Positions 23,058-31,126 of a DNA stretch of 36,002 nucleotides are shown here, in pieces; positions within the stretch are counted from its first letter, which is position 1; each line of letters opens with the position of its first letter. The stretch is from Actinomadura harenae (GTDB lineage: Bacteria > Actinomycetota > Actinomycetes > Streptosporangiales > Streptosporangiaceae): the NCBI RefSeq assembly GCF_003696215.1, contig NZ_RFFG01000082.1:1-36002 (forward strand). Reading direction: 5' to 3'. The position numbers were made by a program, and so were the translations under genes. The notes under the pieces are model-generated. The model was not told where the DNA came from and made no database searches. It saw only the letters and a list, made by a program, of their open reading frames with translations.

Positions 23058-23093
23058 TGGCCGCCCCAAGCACGGTTGTCTGGGGGGCGGCCA
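23058..23093 (-). terminator. Terminator of the XRE-DUF397 operon
   Basis: A perfect inverted repeat has 10-bp arms, TGGCCGCCCC (23058-23067) and GGGGCGGCCA (23084-23093), with a 16-base loop. It is located 18 bases past the DUF397 stop on the minus strand and before the Nudix gene. Confidence 0.65.
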
Positions 23094-23110
23094 AGAGGGT
23101 AGGGCAGTCC

Positions 23111-23329
23111 TTACCGGGGAAGGTCGAGTGAGCCGGACCGGATACCGAGGATCAACCCGCTGAAGTTCTCCGGGCTCAGGATCAGATGGCCCTGATCGGG
23201 GTTTTTCGAATCACGTACCCCAACCACGCCCTTTGCGGTATCTAGGCTGCCCAACTGCACGCACGTTCCGCCGTTCTCGCCGCTGTAGCTAGATGTGCGC
23301 CACCGAACGGGGGGGAGGTTCTCGCTCAC
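23111..23329 (-). CDS. DUF397 protein
   Basis: This 72-residue protein has the DUF397 signature: WRTSSYSGENGGTCVQLG, then VGVRDSKNPDQGHLILS. DUF397 proteins are small partners of XRE/DUF5753 regulators in actinomycetes and some have been proposed to work as antitoxin-like or anti-regulator pairs. GTG 23329 overlaps the stop of the upstream XRE gene by 4 bases (GTGA), the standard arrangement for such pairs. Confidence 0.92.
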   Translation of the reverse strand: MSENLPPVRWRTSSYSGENGGTCVQLGSLDTAKGVVGVRDSKNPDQGHLILSPENFSGLILGIRSGSLDLPR

Positions 23330-24144
23330 AGGGACTCCATGATTTCGCGGATCAGCCGTTTAGAGTCAGCGGCCGACATCGCCAGGGCGGCGATGCGGCT
23401 GAACCGTATCGCCGCACCGGCGACCTGATCGGGCGCTTCCACCAGGATGCCACCTCCTCCGCCCTCCGAGTGTGCGAGCCCTGGGCCTTCCTCGAAGTCG
23501 AGCAACGTCAACTCGCCGGCGAGATACACGGGAGCGCCGGTTGGGATGACTTGGATGTTGATGTTCGGAAGTTCCATCAGGTCCAAGAGATGGCCGAGCT
23601 GGTTCCTCGTGACCTCGGCCGTGCCGATGATCTCCCGAAGGACTGCCTCCTTCAGGAGCACTACCAGCTCCGGCGGGTCCGGCCTTTCGAGGATCTCTTG
23701 GCGACTCATGCGGAGGCTGAGGTCTCCCTCAATCGTCCCCGCTCGCTGGCCAGCCGTCAGGATCACTCTGGCGCAGTCCTCCGTCTGGATCAGGCCGGGG
23801 TACAGGTTGGGGGCGACGATGCGGACCGAAGCGGCCTGGCTCTCCTGCTCGAAGTACGCCTGCATGCCGGTCGGGAGGTTCAGTTCCTCGATGACCAGTG
23901 GCTGAAGAACCGTGAAGATGCCCGGCTTGGGGATCTTGAAGTAGCCGTCGAACGCCTTGGAGACCTCCAAGCCGGGGATGCGTCTCTTGTTCTCATAGTG
24001 CCCGATCATCTTGTGGGAGATCAGGCATCCGTTGGCGACGTCCTCCTGGGTTTTGTCGTTGTCCTCGCGAAGAGTCTTCAGGGCATCTGCATATGACGTG
24101 AAGGCAGATGTTTCGGAATTGGACTGCTTGTCCTGAGGGGGCAT
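23326..24144 (-). CDS. XRE-family regulator with DUF5753 domain
   Basis: A 272-residue regulator with an N-terminal helix-turn-helix (about residues 18-70; KTQEDVANGCLISHKMIGHYE) and a C-terminal DUF5753 domain (IVAPNLYPGLIQTEDCARV, VLLKEAVLRE, VIPTGAP). It lacks the long N-terminal extension of the first regulator and is only a distant relative. ATG 24144 has TTGGAG eight bases upstream, inside a small palindrome. It is translationally coupled to the DUF397 gene. No obvious target operon adjoins; the divergent gene at 24357 is the nearest candidate. Confidence 0.9.
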   Translation of the reverse strand: MPPQDKQSNSETSAFTSYADALKTLREDNDKTQEDVANGCLISHKMIGHYENKRRIPGLEVSKAFDGYFKIPKPGIFTVLQPLVIEELNLPTGMQAYFEQESQAASVRIVAPNLYPGLIQTEDCARVILTAGQRAGTIEGDLSLRMSRQEILERPDPPELVVLLKEAVLREIIGTAEVTRNQLGHLLDLMELPNINIQVIPTGAPVYLAGELTLLDFEEGPGLAHSEGGGGGILVEAPDQVAGAAIRFSRIAALAMSAADSKRLIREIMESL

Positions 24145-24150
24145 CGAGGG

Positions 24151-24167
24151 CTCCAAAATTCTTGGAG
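24151..24167. promoter_or_regulatory. Palindrome overlapping the ribosome binding site of the XRE gene
   Basis: CTCCAA (24151-24156) and TTGGAG (24162-24167) form a perfect 6-bp inverted repeat around AATTC. On the mRNA the TTGGAG ribosome binding site of the regulator is one arm of this hairpin. It may be an operator for autoregulation or a weak translational lock. Confidence 0.4.
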
Positions 24168-24356
24168 AGACGAACGTGTGGTCCACGGTAAGCCCATCGG
24201 TCAGGCTTGTCGCAGGTTCATTCAGATCGAAGACCAGCCATCCGCTGGAGGGAAATCTCTACGGCGGATGACCGCAGGTCGAGGCGGCTCAACCCGTCGT
24301 GCTCAACCCAGTTCCTCCGCATCCCGCCCTGCCCCGATCTTCCCGGGAGCTGCCCC

Positions 24357-24887
24357 ATGCGTATGTTGACCCGCCGCCTTCGGCCGCGCCGCCGGCAAGA
24401 CCGAAGGCGTGCCGCTCACGCCCAGTCCCAGCCCAGCGAACCTGGTGGGCGGTTCCTGCCTGGGATCGATGAACAGGTGAGACGGCGGCTGGGCGAGTTC
24501 GCTGACGAACTCATCCGCCGCACTCGACTCAGATGCGCCGTCATCCAGTCGAGGGACGAAGACCCGCACATGTTGTGGGTTCAAGACGTCATGTATCCGG
24601 CGCGGGTCCGGTTGATCATCACCTGCGAATGGCGGCAGGACGGTGTCGGTACGTCTGGGCTGACATTTCGCTGGGCCGACAGTCCTGTCCTCATAGGTCC
24701 GGCCAGCGACATCCCCGCCGCCGTGGCTGCCGTTATCAGACGCTTCGGTGTCCCTGATGCCGACAATCCCGCAGACGGAGCGCTTGGCGGGGACCTTGGT
24801 GGGGTCGCAAACGTTCAGACGAGTCGGAAACGCGGCCCGACCGCCCCGGACCGGTCGTCCAAGGGGCCTGGTCACCATGCCCAGTGA
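24357..24887 (+). CDS. Hypothetical protein
   Basis: A 176-residue protein with a strongly basic N-terminus (about 20 residues, mostly Arg) and a middle part that looks folded: GIDEQVRRRLGEFADELIRR, then HMLWVQDVMYPARVRLIITC. The last 35 residues are low-complexity. I do not recognise the family. ATG 24357 has GGGAG eight bases before it. It is divergent from the XRE/DUF397 operon, a place where such regulators often have an unknown partner gene. Confidence 0.5.
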   Translation: MRMLTRRLRPRRRQDRRRAAHAQSQPSEPGGRFLPGIDEQVRRRLGEFADELIRRTRLRCAVIQSRDEDPHMLWVQDVMYPARVRLIITCEWRQDGVGTSGLTFRWADSPVLIGPASDIPAAVAAVIRRFGVPDADNPADGALGGDLGGVANVQTSRKRGPTAPDRSSKGPGHHAQ

Positions 24888-25239
24888 CTTCGCCGCGGCG
24901 GCGTCGGTGGCACTGGCCGCCGCCGGATGCCTTGGCTTGTCGCGTTGGCGGTGCGGGCGTGGACCGGTCCGCGCGTCCATGTCGGACGACACCGGCGCGG
25001 CAGGCGTCGGTCCGCCTGACCGTCATTCCCAGGACCGGGGCATCGGGCAGCCCGGCGGGCTCCTCCCGGAGGTTCCCCCGACCGAGCCGGTTGTAGGGGC
25101 CCGTGTCCGTGGCTGCAGGACTCAGCGTGGCGGCGAGGTCCTGGCCCGATGCCCCGCCAGTACGCCTCCGGGCGGGACGGCTTCCCTGATGTGTCCCGCC
25201 CGGAGGATTCCAGCCCGACTCAGTTGAGGAGTACACGGC
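24888..25239 (+). other. Gap between small genes, with a long hairpin
   Basis: An open frame from ATG 24877 to 25227 begins with an Ala-rich stretch (MPSDFAAAASVALAAAG) but then loses coding character; I do not count it as a gene. The notable content is the 14-bp inverted repeat at 25165-25206. The ribosome binding site GAGGAG for the next gene is at about 25226-25231. Confidence 0.4.
25165..25206 (+). terminator. Perfect 14-bp inverted repeat upstream of 25240
   Basis: CCTCCGGGCGGGAC (25165-25178) and its exact complement (25193-25206) flank 14 bases. It lies 34 bases before the ATG at 25240. It could end the transcript of the 24357 gene or act as an attenuator in the leader of the next gene. 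No U-tract follows. Confidence 0.5.
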
Positions 25240-25674
25240 ATGGTCGACTTTCGCCCTTCGCGGCCTGTGCAGGTTCACCCGACCCGTGTGGTGACCACTC
25301 CCGGTGGCAAGACGGTCAAGGTGGATGAGTTGATGGTGCCGCTCGTCAAGGCGCTGTGGGCGTCGGGTTACACCTCGGTGATGTGTTGTCAGGACGCGGG
25401 CCAGGCGATCCGCGCGGGAGGCACCCGCACCCCCATGGAGCACCGTCCCTTGTACGGCGATTTCTACGAGGGGCTCGCGTGGGTGACGCTGCCGATCGAC
25501 GACATGATCCGACTGCGCGCCCTGGCCCAGCCGGTGGCGGAGTACCGGCGGTGGATGGCCTCAGCGCCGATTCGCCAAGGCGGAATGGGGCCTTGGGCGA
25601 GCCTGCACTTTCCGGCCGACCAGATCGGCGACCTCGCCAAGCTGCTGCAGAATGCGCACAACGATGCATCCTGA
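25240..25674 (+). CDS. Hypothetical protein
   Basis: A 144-residue soluble protein. It has VDELMVPLVKALWASGYTS followed by MCCQDAG, two adjacent cysteines in an otherwise cysteine-free protein, and an aromatic DFYEGLAWVTLP strand. The C-terminus is helical (PADQIGDLAKLLQNAH). The family is not recognised. ATG 25240 has GAGGAG nine bases upstream, and codon third positions are GC-rich, so the gene is probably real. It stands first in a row of short same-strand genes. Confidence 0.65.
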   Translation: MVDFRPSRPVQVHPTRVVTTPGGKTVKVDELMVPLVKALWASGYTSVMCCQDAGQAIRAGGTRTPMEHRPLYGDFYEGLAWVTLPIDDMIRLRALAQPVAEYRRWMASAPIRQGGMGPWASLHFPADQIGDLAKLLQNAHNDAS

Positions 25675-25845
25675 ACTCCGCGTTCCTGCTCGCCTACTTG
25701 GCGTCAAGAATGATCACCGGCCTGGCCGAATCTGCCGCAGCCCCCTCATCCGAATGGCCAGAGCCCAGCCCCGGTTGGAGGCTCGCCCTCGGTGGAACCA
25801 AGGGCGTGCGCCTGATGGAGGCTTCGAGTCCGAGGGAGTTGTGTG

Positions 25846-26419
25846 ATGCGGTTGTTCAGGGGGCCCCGTGGCCCTGGCCGAGCACGGGACCCCGAGTCGC
25901 GGCCCCCCCCAGCCCGCAGGAGCATCGGTCACGGGGCCTCGGGTCTCCGGAGCGCACCGGGCCGTTCGCCGTCCCCCCGTCTGATGGGGACCGGGGCGAG
26001 GCGTCGTCTGGTCTCGGGGATCCTGCGGGGCGGCTGCTGGTGGCGTTGGAGGCGGCCGAGGACGCTGCCGCGGAACTCGTCGGGGACTGTCGGCTGATCG
26101 GGCCTGGAATGTGCTGGACGTGGTGTTCATGGCCATGAGCCACATGCTCTGTGCGCTGTCGGGGATCGAGCGGCAGATGGAGTCCGCCCGTGAGGCGGCG
26201 ATCGCCGGGGGTGCGGTCTGGGACGACGTGGAAGCCGCAGCGGTTCGTGAGCGGGTGCGGGCGCTGGATGAGGTCTTGGTGAACCTGTCCATCTGCGAGG
26301 GGACCCTGAGCGGCGCGCACATGCTTCTCAGCCATGCCAAACACGCCCCTGAGCTGGTGGACAACGACGACGGCCCGGCCGGAGCACCGGCGGGACAAGA
26401 CCGACCGACATGGGGGTGA
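25846..26419 (+). pseudogene. Small unknown gene with two apparent frameshifts
   Basis: GAGGGAG (25832-25838) and ATG 25846 make an excellent start (MRLFRGPRGPG). That frame degenerates after a run of eight C at 25913-25920. The coding look then moves to a second frame (DPAGRLLVALEAAEDAAAELVGDC, about 26017-26090). It moves again near 26095-26105 to a third, which runs cleanly to 26419 (RAWNVLDVVFMAMSHML, then VRALDEVLVNLSICEG). The product would be a mostly helical protein of about 190 residues. Alternatively only the last part, from GTG 26111, is translated (102 residues). The family is not recognised. Confidence 0.5.
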
Positions 26420-26425
26420 AGAGCG

Positions 26426-26695
26426 ATGAGTGACGTGCCGATGAGTGGCATGCTGCGGGTCACGACGTGTGGCCTGCACCGTGGTGGCACGGATAGGGCC
26501 GAGATGTTCGACCTGCTCGGCAAGGCCGAGGCGATCGTGGCCGGCGAGTTCAACGTCCGCGCGCTGGATGAATGCGACCTCCCCGGGGAGACCGACGTGT
26601 CCAACGACAAGATCTTGCGCAAGCTCGACATGACAATCGCTGGGCGCTTGCCGGAATATGACGGGGTCACCATGCCGATCGGGATCCCGGCATGA
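26426..26695 (+). CDS. Hypothetical protein
   Basis: An 89-residue acidic protein (AEMFDLLGKAEAIVAGEF, DECDLPGETDVSNDKIL). It has no known motif, no membrane segment and no signal peptide. ATG 26426 follows the preceding stop by six bases, with GAAGAG as a weak ribosome binding site. Its stop overlaps the next ATG (ATGA), so it is coupled to the 26692 gene. The conserved spacing argues that it is a real gene. Confidence 0.55.
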   Translation: MSDVPMSGMLRVTTCGLHRGGTDRAEMFDLLGKAEAIVAGEFNVRALDECDLPGETDVSNDKILRKLDMTIAGRLPEYDGVTMPIGIPA

Positions 26696-27051
26696 GGTGG
26701 CTCCGCTTCGGGGCCTCCTGGCTGCACCGGCAGGCGGCGGGCCCAGACCTGGGATGGATGTTCGATGAGGACGCCGCTCCCGACAGTCCCGCCTACACCC
26801 GCCGCGTCCACGAGACCCTGGCCAATTCCCCCATCACCGCCGGTTGGGTTCTGAACGCCGAACCTGAACAGGTCGAGGGGTACATGGGCGTGTCCCTGTG
26901 GGTCCCCATGCTCGGTGTCGGCGGGCACGTCACCGGACGGCGTATCTGGATCGAGGCGTCCGCCGTCCAGGACCTCCTGGACATCGCTGACCACATCCGA
27001 ACCCCCGCGTTCCGCGCCGCCATGGGCGCCCACGGACGCGCTTACACCTGA
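26692..27051 (+). CDS. Hypothetical protein
   Basis: A 119-residue soluble protein with SWLHRQAAGPDLGWMF near the start, a central WVLNAEPEQVEGYMGVSLW, and a C-terminal helix (ASAVQDLLDIADHIRT). The family is unknown. It is translationally coupled to the upstream 89-residue gene by ATGA at 26692-26695. The two probably act together. Confidence 0.6.
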   Translation: MRWLRFGASWLHRQAAGPDLGWMFDEDAAPDSPAYTRRVHETLANSPITAGWVLNAEPEQVEGYMGVSLWVPMLGVGGHVTGRRIWIEASAVQDLLDIADHIRTPAFRAAMGAHGRAYT

Positions 27052-27408
27052 GGTGCGACACCGTCTGGGGTTTGGGGTGGTCTTCTCCGAGCCACAGATG
27101 CTCCCAGAGCGGGCTCGCGCAGGACTTCCTTGGGTTTGTGTGAGACCAGCACGTACAGAGCGCGTAGTTGCTCCGGGACGGGTCTTTCGACATCGGTCCG
27201 GTGATCGCGCAGCTAGGGCCGCTGATGGAGAGGGTGACCACGGCGTGGCCCCGGCCGGGGTTGAGGCGGTTGTAGGTACAGAGGCATGCCCACCCTGGGT
27301 GACGTTGCCGACACGCGCTTACGGGCCGCGGGCGTTGGGGTGCTCGGTGCCAGACTGGTCTGCGCCGGGGGAGGCCCGGCGTGGACCAGTCAAAGGAGGC
27401 GCTCCGCC
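27052..27408. other. Intergenic stretch before the VOC gene
   Basis: There is no complete gene. On the minus strand an open piece of about 56 residues (27042-27212) has coding-like composition (PEQLRALYVLVSHKPKEVL) but no start codon after its upstream stop, so it is at best a remnant. The ribosome binding site AGGAGG for the next gene lies at 27393-27398. Confidence 0.35.
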
Positions 27409-28188
27409 ATGCTCACCACGGACTTTGTCACCGGCTCACCCAGCTGGCTCGACCTGGGCAGTCCCGATCCCGCCGCGGCTGCCGCCTTCTACGGCGCCGT
27501 CTTCGGCTGGGAGTTTCGGTCTGCGGGCCCGGACGCCGGCGGCTACGGGTACTTCCTGAAGGACGGCAAGTCCGTCGCAGCCGTCGGGCCCCTCACCGAG
27601 GAAGGCGCGAGCCCGGCCTGGACCCTGTACTTCCAGACCCCGGACGCGGACGCCACGGCCAAGGCCGTGGAGCAGCATGGTGGGAGGGTGCGCAGTGCCC
27701 CGTTCGACGTGCTCGAGGCCGGTCGGATGGCGCAGCTCACTGACCCGGGCGGCGCGGACTTCGCCGTATGGCAGCCGGCCGCGGTCAAGGGGCTGGAGAA
27801 GGCGTCGGAGGCCGACGCCCTGTGCTGGGCCGAGCTCCACACCGGTGACCCGGCGGCGGCCTTCGGCTTCTACCAGGCGGTGTTCGGCTGGCGTTCGCAG
27901 GCGATGGACATGCCGGGCATGACGTACACGGTGCTCTCCACGGGCGAGGGTGACCAGCAGGACGCGTCCTTCGGCGGCGTCGCGGGGCTCCAGGGAGACG
28001 CGGAGGAGACACGCTGGATCCCGTACTTCTCGGTGGACGACGTGGACGAGACCGTCGCCAGGACGCAGGGCAGCGGCGGGTCGGTCCTGATGCCGGCGAC
28101 CGACGTCCCTGATGTCGGACGGATGTGCTGGCTGACCGATCCGTTCGGAGCCCCGTTCGCCGTGCTCAAGCCGGAGCCGCCCCAGTAG
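27409..28188 (+). CDS. VOC-family protein with two glyoxalase-like domains
   Basis: A 259-residue protein made of two vicinal-oxygen-chelate repeats (about 8-122 and 138-258). Each begins with the typical PSWLDLGSPDPAAAAAFY or CWAELHTGDPAAAFGFY and ends with DPGGADFAVWQP or DPFGAPFAVLKP. Such tandem proteins bind a metal or a small ligand; the function is often unknown, and some are antibiotic-binding or hydroxylase-like. ATG 27409 has AGGAGG ten bases upstream. It is a single-gene unit. Confidence 0.9.
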   Translation: MLTTDFVTGSPSWLDLGSPDPAAAAAFYGAVFGWEFRSAGPDAGGYGYFLKDGKSVAAVGPLTEEGASPAWTLYFQTPDADATAKAVEQHGGRVRSAPFDVLEAGRMAQLTDPGGADFAVWQPAAVKGLEKASEADALCWAELHTGDPAAAFGFYQAVFGWRSQAMDMPGMTYTVLSTGEGDQQDASFGGVAGLQGDAEETRWIPYFSVDDVDETVARTQGSGGSVLMPATDVPDVGRMCWLTDPFGAPFAVLKPEPPQ

Positions 28189-28430
28189 GGGAGCCGGCGG
28201 GAATCGCCTCGCAGGCCCGCCGACCTGGATCTTGTCACCCGCGAGCTCGTCGCCGTGCTCCGCACCCGTCGCCACCGCAGGCGGCCGGTCGCTCAGCATG
28301 TCGAGTGGTTCACACAAGTGGTGCCGCGCGTGGCGATCGGGGCCGAGGCCCGCACGGACACGGGCCGATGCTGGTGAGCTCTTGCGTGATCGTCCGGTGC
28401 GTACTCGTGGGAGGGGGTGGCTAGACCCGG
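28189..28430. other. Short intergenic region between convergent genes
   Basis: An open plus-strand frame (about 28212-28377, with VAQHVEWFTQVVPRVAIG) reads like the end of a protein but has no start. It may be a remnant. No terminator hairpin stands out. Confidence 0.3.
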
Positions 28431-29021
28431 TCAGTGCCCAGCGCGGATATCTGCGTGAGGTAGGTGACGGACCTTGCGTGTCAGGCCGCGGGCGGCGGAC
28501 TTTCGGACCATCTCATCGGGGTCGTCGAGCAGCCTGTGTAGGGCCGCCTCCACTGCCGGGCCGCCCAGTGCGCCCAGGTCCCAGGCGAGTTTCATGCGCA
28601 CGTGCGCGACCGGGTCTCGGGTGAGCGGCAGCAAGGCCTCGACCGCGTTTGGACGGCCATGGAAGGCGACCAGGCCGGCAGCTCGCGAACGGACATCGGG
28701 TGTGGGGTCGTCCAGATACGACCGGGCCAGGGCATCGGCTCCGTCTGCGTCGGGCTGACCGGCGAGCGCCTCCAAAGCCGCACACCTCAACGCGGGATCA
28801 CCGAGCGCTGCGGTGATGAGGCCGAAGTCGGCCGGATCACCGACCTCGCCCAACGCGCGCAACCGTAGCCGTTCGTCACCTTGAGAGGCCAGAACGGTCG
28901 CTCGGCTGCCCTCTGGATCGGTCATGATGATCGTTTCGATCTCGTCCATGAGCCGACCCTGGTCCGCAGGGTCACGCGCGGCACCCAGCGCACGCATCAG
29001 CCCTGCAAGCTCCTCTGGCAT
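28431..29021 (-). CDS. HEAT-repeat protein
   Basis: A 196-residue all-helical protein built of HEAT/PBS-lyase-type repeats. Repeating units such as DPALRCAALEALAGQ, TPDVRSRAAGLVAFHG, VAHVRMKLAWDLGALGG and DEMVRKSAARGL are about 30 residues apart. HEAT repeats mediate protein-protein contacts. ATG 29021 (MPEELAGLM) is preferred to ATG 29078 because the repeat structure begins there, although the ribosome binding site is weak. No operon partner is apparent; the next minus-strand gene (GDPD) lies about 190 bases upstream. Confidence 0.75.
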   Translation of the reverse strand: MPEELAGLMRALGAARDPADQGRLMDEIETIIMTDPEGSRATVLASQGDERLRLRALGEVGDPADFGLITAALGDPALRCAALEALAGQPDADGADALARSYLDDPTPDVRSRAAGLVAFHGRPNAVEALLPLTRDPVAHVRMKLAWDLGALGGPAVEAALHRLLDDPDEMVRKSAARGLTRKVRHLPHADIRAGH

Positions 29022-29214
29022 CTCACGACGGTACCGGGCGCCAACATCGATCCGTCTCCGGGCGCCCGGACGCGTCATCGCCCGCGGCCGCGGGCCGCCA
29101 CGATCCGCGCCGAGGCATCAGCGACCGCACGGTGGTCAGCATGGCGACCTTGGCCAGGTGGGCGCGTGAGCGGGTGTGCTCGCGCCTTTCGTGGCCGGGG
29201 CGGGGCTTGGTTGG

Positions 29215-30012
29215 TCAGTGGTGCCAGAGGCCGCGGGCGGACAGGACGTGGCGGAGGGCGACGAGGTCGTCGGTCATGATTCCGTCGATGCCGATGTCGA
29301 TGAGGCGGTCCATGACGGTGGGGTCGTTGACGGTCCAGGCGTGGACCTTCAGGCCGAGGTCGTGGGCCTTGGAGACGAACGCCTCGGTGACGAAGGGGAG
29401 GGGGCCGAGGCCGTAGGGGACCTGGGCGCAGGCGACGCCGGTGGAGGCGAGGCGGACGAGCTTGTCGGTCGGTCCGCCGTAGGACTTGGCGCGCAGGGCC
29501 ATCACGCCGCGGGGGCCGAGTGAGGTGCAGACGTCCCGGTCGGTGAACAGGGGGAGGCGCGCGCGCATCTGTGTGAGGCGGCGGGTGGAGAAGGACGTGA
29601 GGCAGACGCGGTCCCAGGCCTTGGTCCGGTGCAGGACGCGGGCGAGGGGGCCGATGACGGGGGCTTCCTTCAGGTCGATGTTGAAGCGGGCGTCGGGGAA
29701 GGCGTCCAGGAGGTCCTCGAGGCGGGGGATGGGCTCGGTGCCGTGGATGCGGGCGCGGGCGACCGTGGAGTAGGGGAGGGCCGCGATGGTTCCGCTGCGG
29801 TCGGTGACGCGGTCGAGGGTCCGGTCGTGGAAGGCGACCACGATGCCGTCGGCGGTGGCGTGCGCGTCGGTCTCCAGGTAGCGGTAGCCGAGGTCGTAGG
29901 CCCGTTGGAAGGCCGCGAGGGAGTTCTCGGGGCGTCCGCCGGCGCCGCCGCGGTGGGCGAACGGGATGGGGCCGGGGTGATCGAGGAAGGCGTAGGAGCC
30001 ACGTGACCGCAC
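29215..30012 (-). CDS. Glycerophosphodiester phosphodiesterase
   Basis: GDPD enzymes cut glycerophosphodiesters to glycerol 3-phosphate and an alcohol. The 265-residue TIM-barrel protein has all family motifs: FAHRGGAG and RPENSLAAF (metal and catalytic His), LETDAHATADG (Glu/Asp ligands), AFHDRTLDR (second catalytic His), FNIDLKE, and the C-terminal HAWTVND. No signal peptide is seen, so it is probably cytoplasmic. GTG 30012 gives a typical length; ATG 30051 would add 13 residues. Its promoter region contains a short imperfect palindrome (TTACG/CGTAA, 30067-30077). Confidence 0.92.
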   Translation of the reverse strand: MRSRGSYAFLDHPGPIPFAHRGGAGGRPENSLAAFQRAYDLGYRYLETDAHATADGIVVAFHDRTLDRVTDRSGTIAALPYSTVARARIHGTEPIPRLEDLLDAFPDARFNIDLKEAPVIGPLARVLHRTKAWDRVCLTSFSTRRLTQMRARLPLFTDRDVCTSLGPRGVMALRAKSYGGPTDKLVRLASTGVACAQVPYGLGPLPFVTEAFVSKAHDLGLKVHAWTVNDPTVMDRLIDIGIDGIMTDDLVALRHVLSARGLWHH

Positions 30013-30143
30013 GCACCAGATTATGGCGTGTCCCGGCGGCTCCCCTCGCATCCACCTGTATGTACCTTACGTCGTAAAGGTCCGGAGCGGGTTCAATGTC
30101 CGTTTAGGCACGTGCTGGAACCACCCTCTGGCCAGCGCCGGGG

Positions 30144-30563
30144 TCAGGCTTGGGTCCGCTGGTCGTAGGTGTCGCGGGATTCGGCGACGTAGCCGATGTG
30201 CGCGTCGGCCCAGCGGATGAGGGAGGCGACCTCGGTGGAGAGGGTGCGTCCCACGGGGGTGAGGGAGTAGTCGACGCGCGGGGGCGAGGTGGGGGTGACG
30301 TTGCGGATGACCAGGCCGTCGCGCTCGAGGCTGCGCAGGGTGAGGGTGAGCATCCGCTGCGAGATGCCGTCGATGCCGCGTTGGAGTTCGGAGTAGCGCA
30401 GGGGGCCGTCGCCGAGGAGGGCCATGACCAGGACGCTCCACTTGTCGCCGACGCGGTCCAGGACGTCGCGGAGCCGGCACGTGGGGGTGGCGGCTCCGAC
30501 GGGTTCGCGGGAGGAGCGAACACCGGTGTGCGCTACGCGGGGCAAAGTGCCTTCTTCCGTCAT
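30144..30563 (-). CDS. HxlR-family winged-helix regulator
   Basis: A 139-residue protein with the HxlR signature: CRLRDVLDRVGDKWSVLVM, the recognition segment RYSELQRGIDGISQRMLTLTLR, LERDGLVIR, then PPRVDYSLTPVG. HxlR regulators usually respond to aldehydes, quinones or redox stress and control divergent oxidoreductase genes. ATG 30563 is about 115 bases from the divergent gene set starting at 30680. A CGCAC/GTGCG repeat lies between them (30610-30624). It most likely controls that set, including the quinone-type oxidoreductase. Confidence 0.9.
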   Translation of the reverse strand: MTEEGTLPRVAHTGVRSSREPVGAATPTCRLRDVLDRVGDKWSVLVMALLGDGPLRYSELQRGIDGISQRMLTLTLRSLERDGLVIRNVTPTSPPRVDYSLTPVGRTLSTEVASLIRWADAHIGYVAESRDTYDQRTQA

Positions 30564-30609
30564 GCGGGCATTGTCGTCGAGACTCACGGGGCGAACAACA
30601 CGTAACCAA

Positions 30610-30624
30610 CGCACAGAAAGTGCG
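30610..30624. promoter_or_regulatory. Inverted repeat in the HxlR divergent region
   Basis: CGCAC and GTGCG flank AGAAA. The same AAAGTGC string also occurs near 30544, just inside the HxlR gene. A binding site for HxlR is possible; support is the position only. Confidence 0.3.
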
Positions 30625-30679
30625 GTGCCTTGTGATTCTGAACGTCGATGCGCTGCGGCGTCGTCCGGGGGTTCGTCCG

Positions 30680-31126
30680 GTGACGACGGGGCGGGAGATT
30701 CCGCATGACCAGCTGGACCAGTTCTCACCGCCGCAGGTGAGGGCGGCGCTGGTGGGCGCGGCGGAGGCTCTGCCGGGGGTGTTCACCGGGCCGAGCCAGG
30801 TGTCGGAGCCGTCGTCGCTGGCGCTGCGGTTGCGGCGTCCGGTGGGGCCGTGGGAGGCGTTCCTGCATCCGAGCCGGGACGAGTTCGGGCACGTCCACCG
30901 TGCGGGGTTCATGCATCTGACGGTGCCGTCGCCGCTGGTGGCGCCGCTGGTGGAGGCGGGGTGGGCGGAGCCTCATCCGATCAGCCTGCGGCCGGAGTGG
31001 CCGGACACGATCGTGATGCTGTACGCGCCGCGTGACGAGGACGAGCTGGCGGTCGCGGTGGCGGTTCTCCGGGCGTCCTTCGAGCAGGCGTCCGGTGTTT
31101 CTGGTGAAGGGGAGTGGGTGGCGTGA
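30680..31126 (+). CDS. Luciferase-domain (DUF5519-like) protein
   Basis: A 148-residue protein with the small so-called luciferase domain: HPSRDEFGHVHRAGFMHL, then WAEPHPISLRPEWPDTIVML and YAPRDEDELAVAVAVL. These proteins are not true luciferases and their role is unknown. GTG 30680 with an upstream GGGGG is chosen; the frame opens at GTG 30620, which would overlap the inverted repeat. The stop shares a base with the next ATG (TGATG), so it is coupled to the oxidoreductase. Confidence 0.75.
   Translation: MTTGREIPHDQLDQFSPPQVRAALVGAAEALPGVFTGPSQVSEPSSLALRLRRPVGPWEAFLHPSRDEFGHVHRAGFMHLTVPSPLVAPLVEAGWAEPHPISLRPEWPDTIVMLYAPRDEDELAVAVAVLRASFEQASGVSGEGEWVA

Noticed and set aside
27042..27212. Minus-strand coding-like piece reading PEQLRALYVLVSHKPKEVL
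   Set aside because: It has no start codon after the upstream stop and no ribosome binding site; at most a remnant, mentioned in the intergenic entry.
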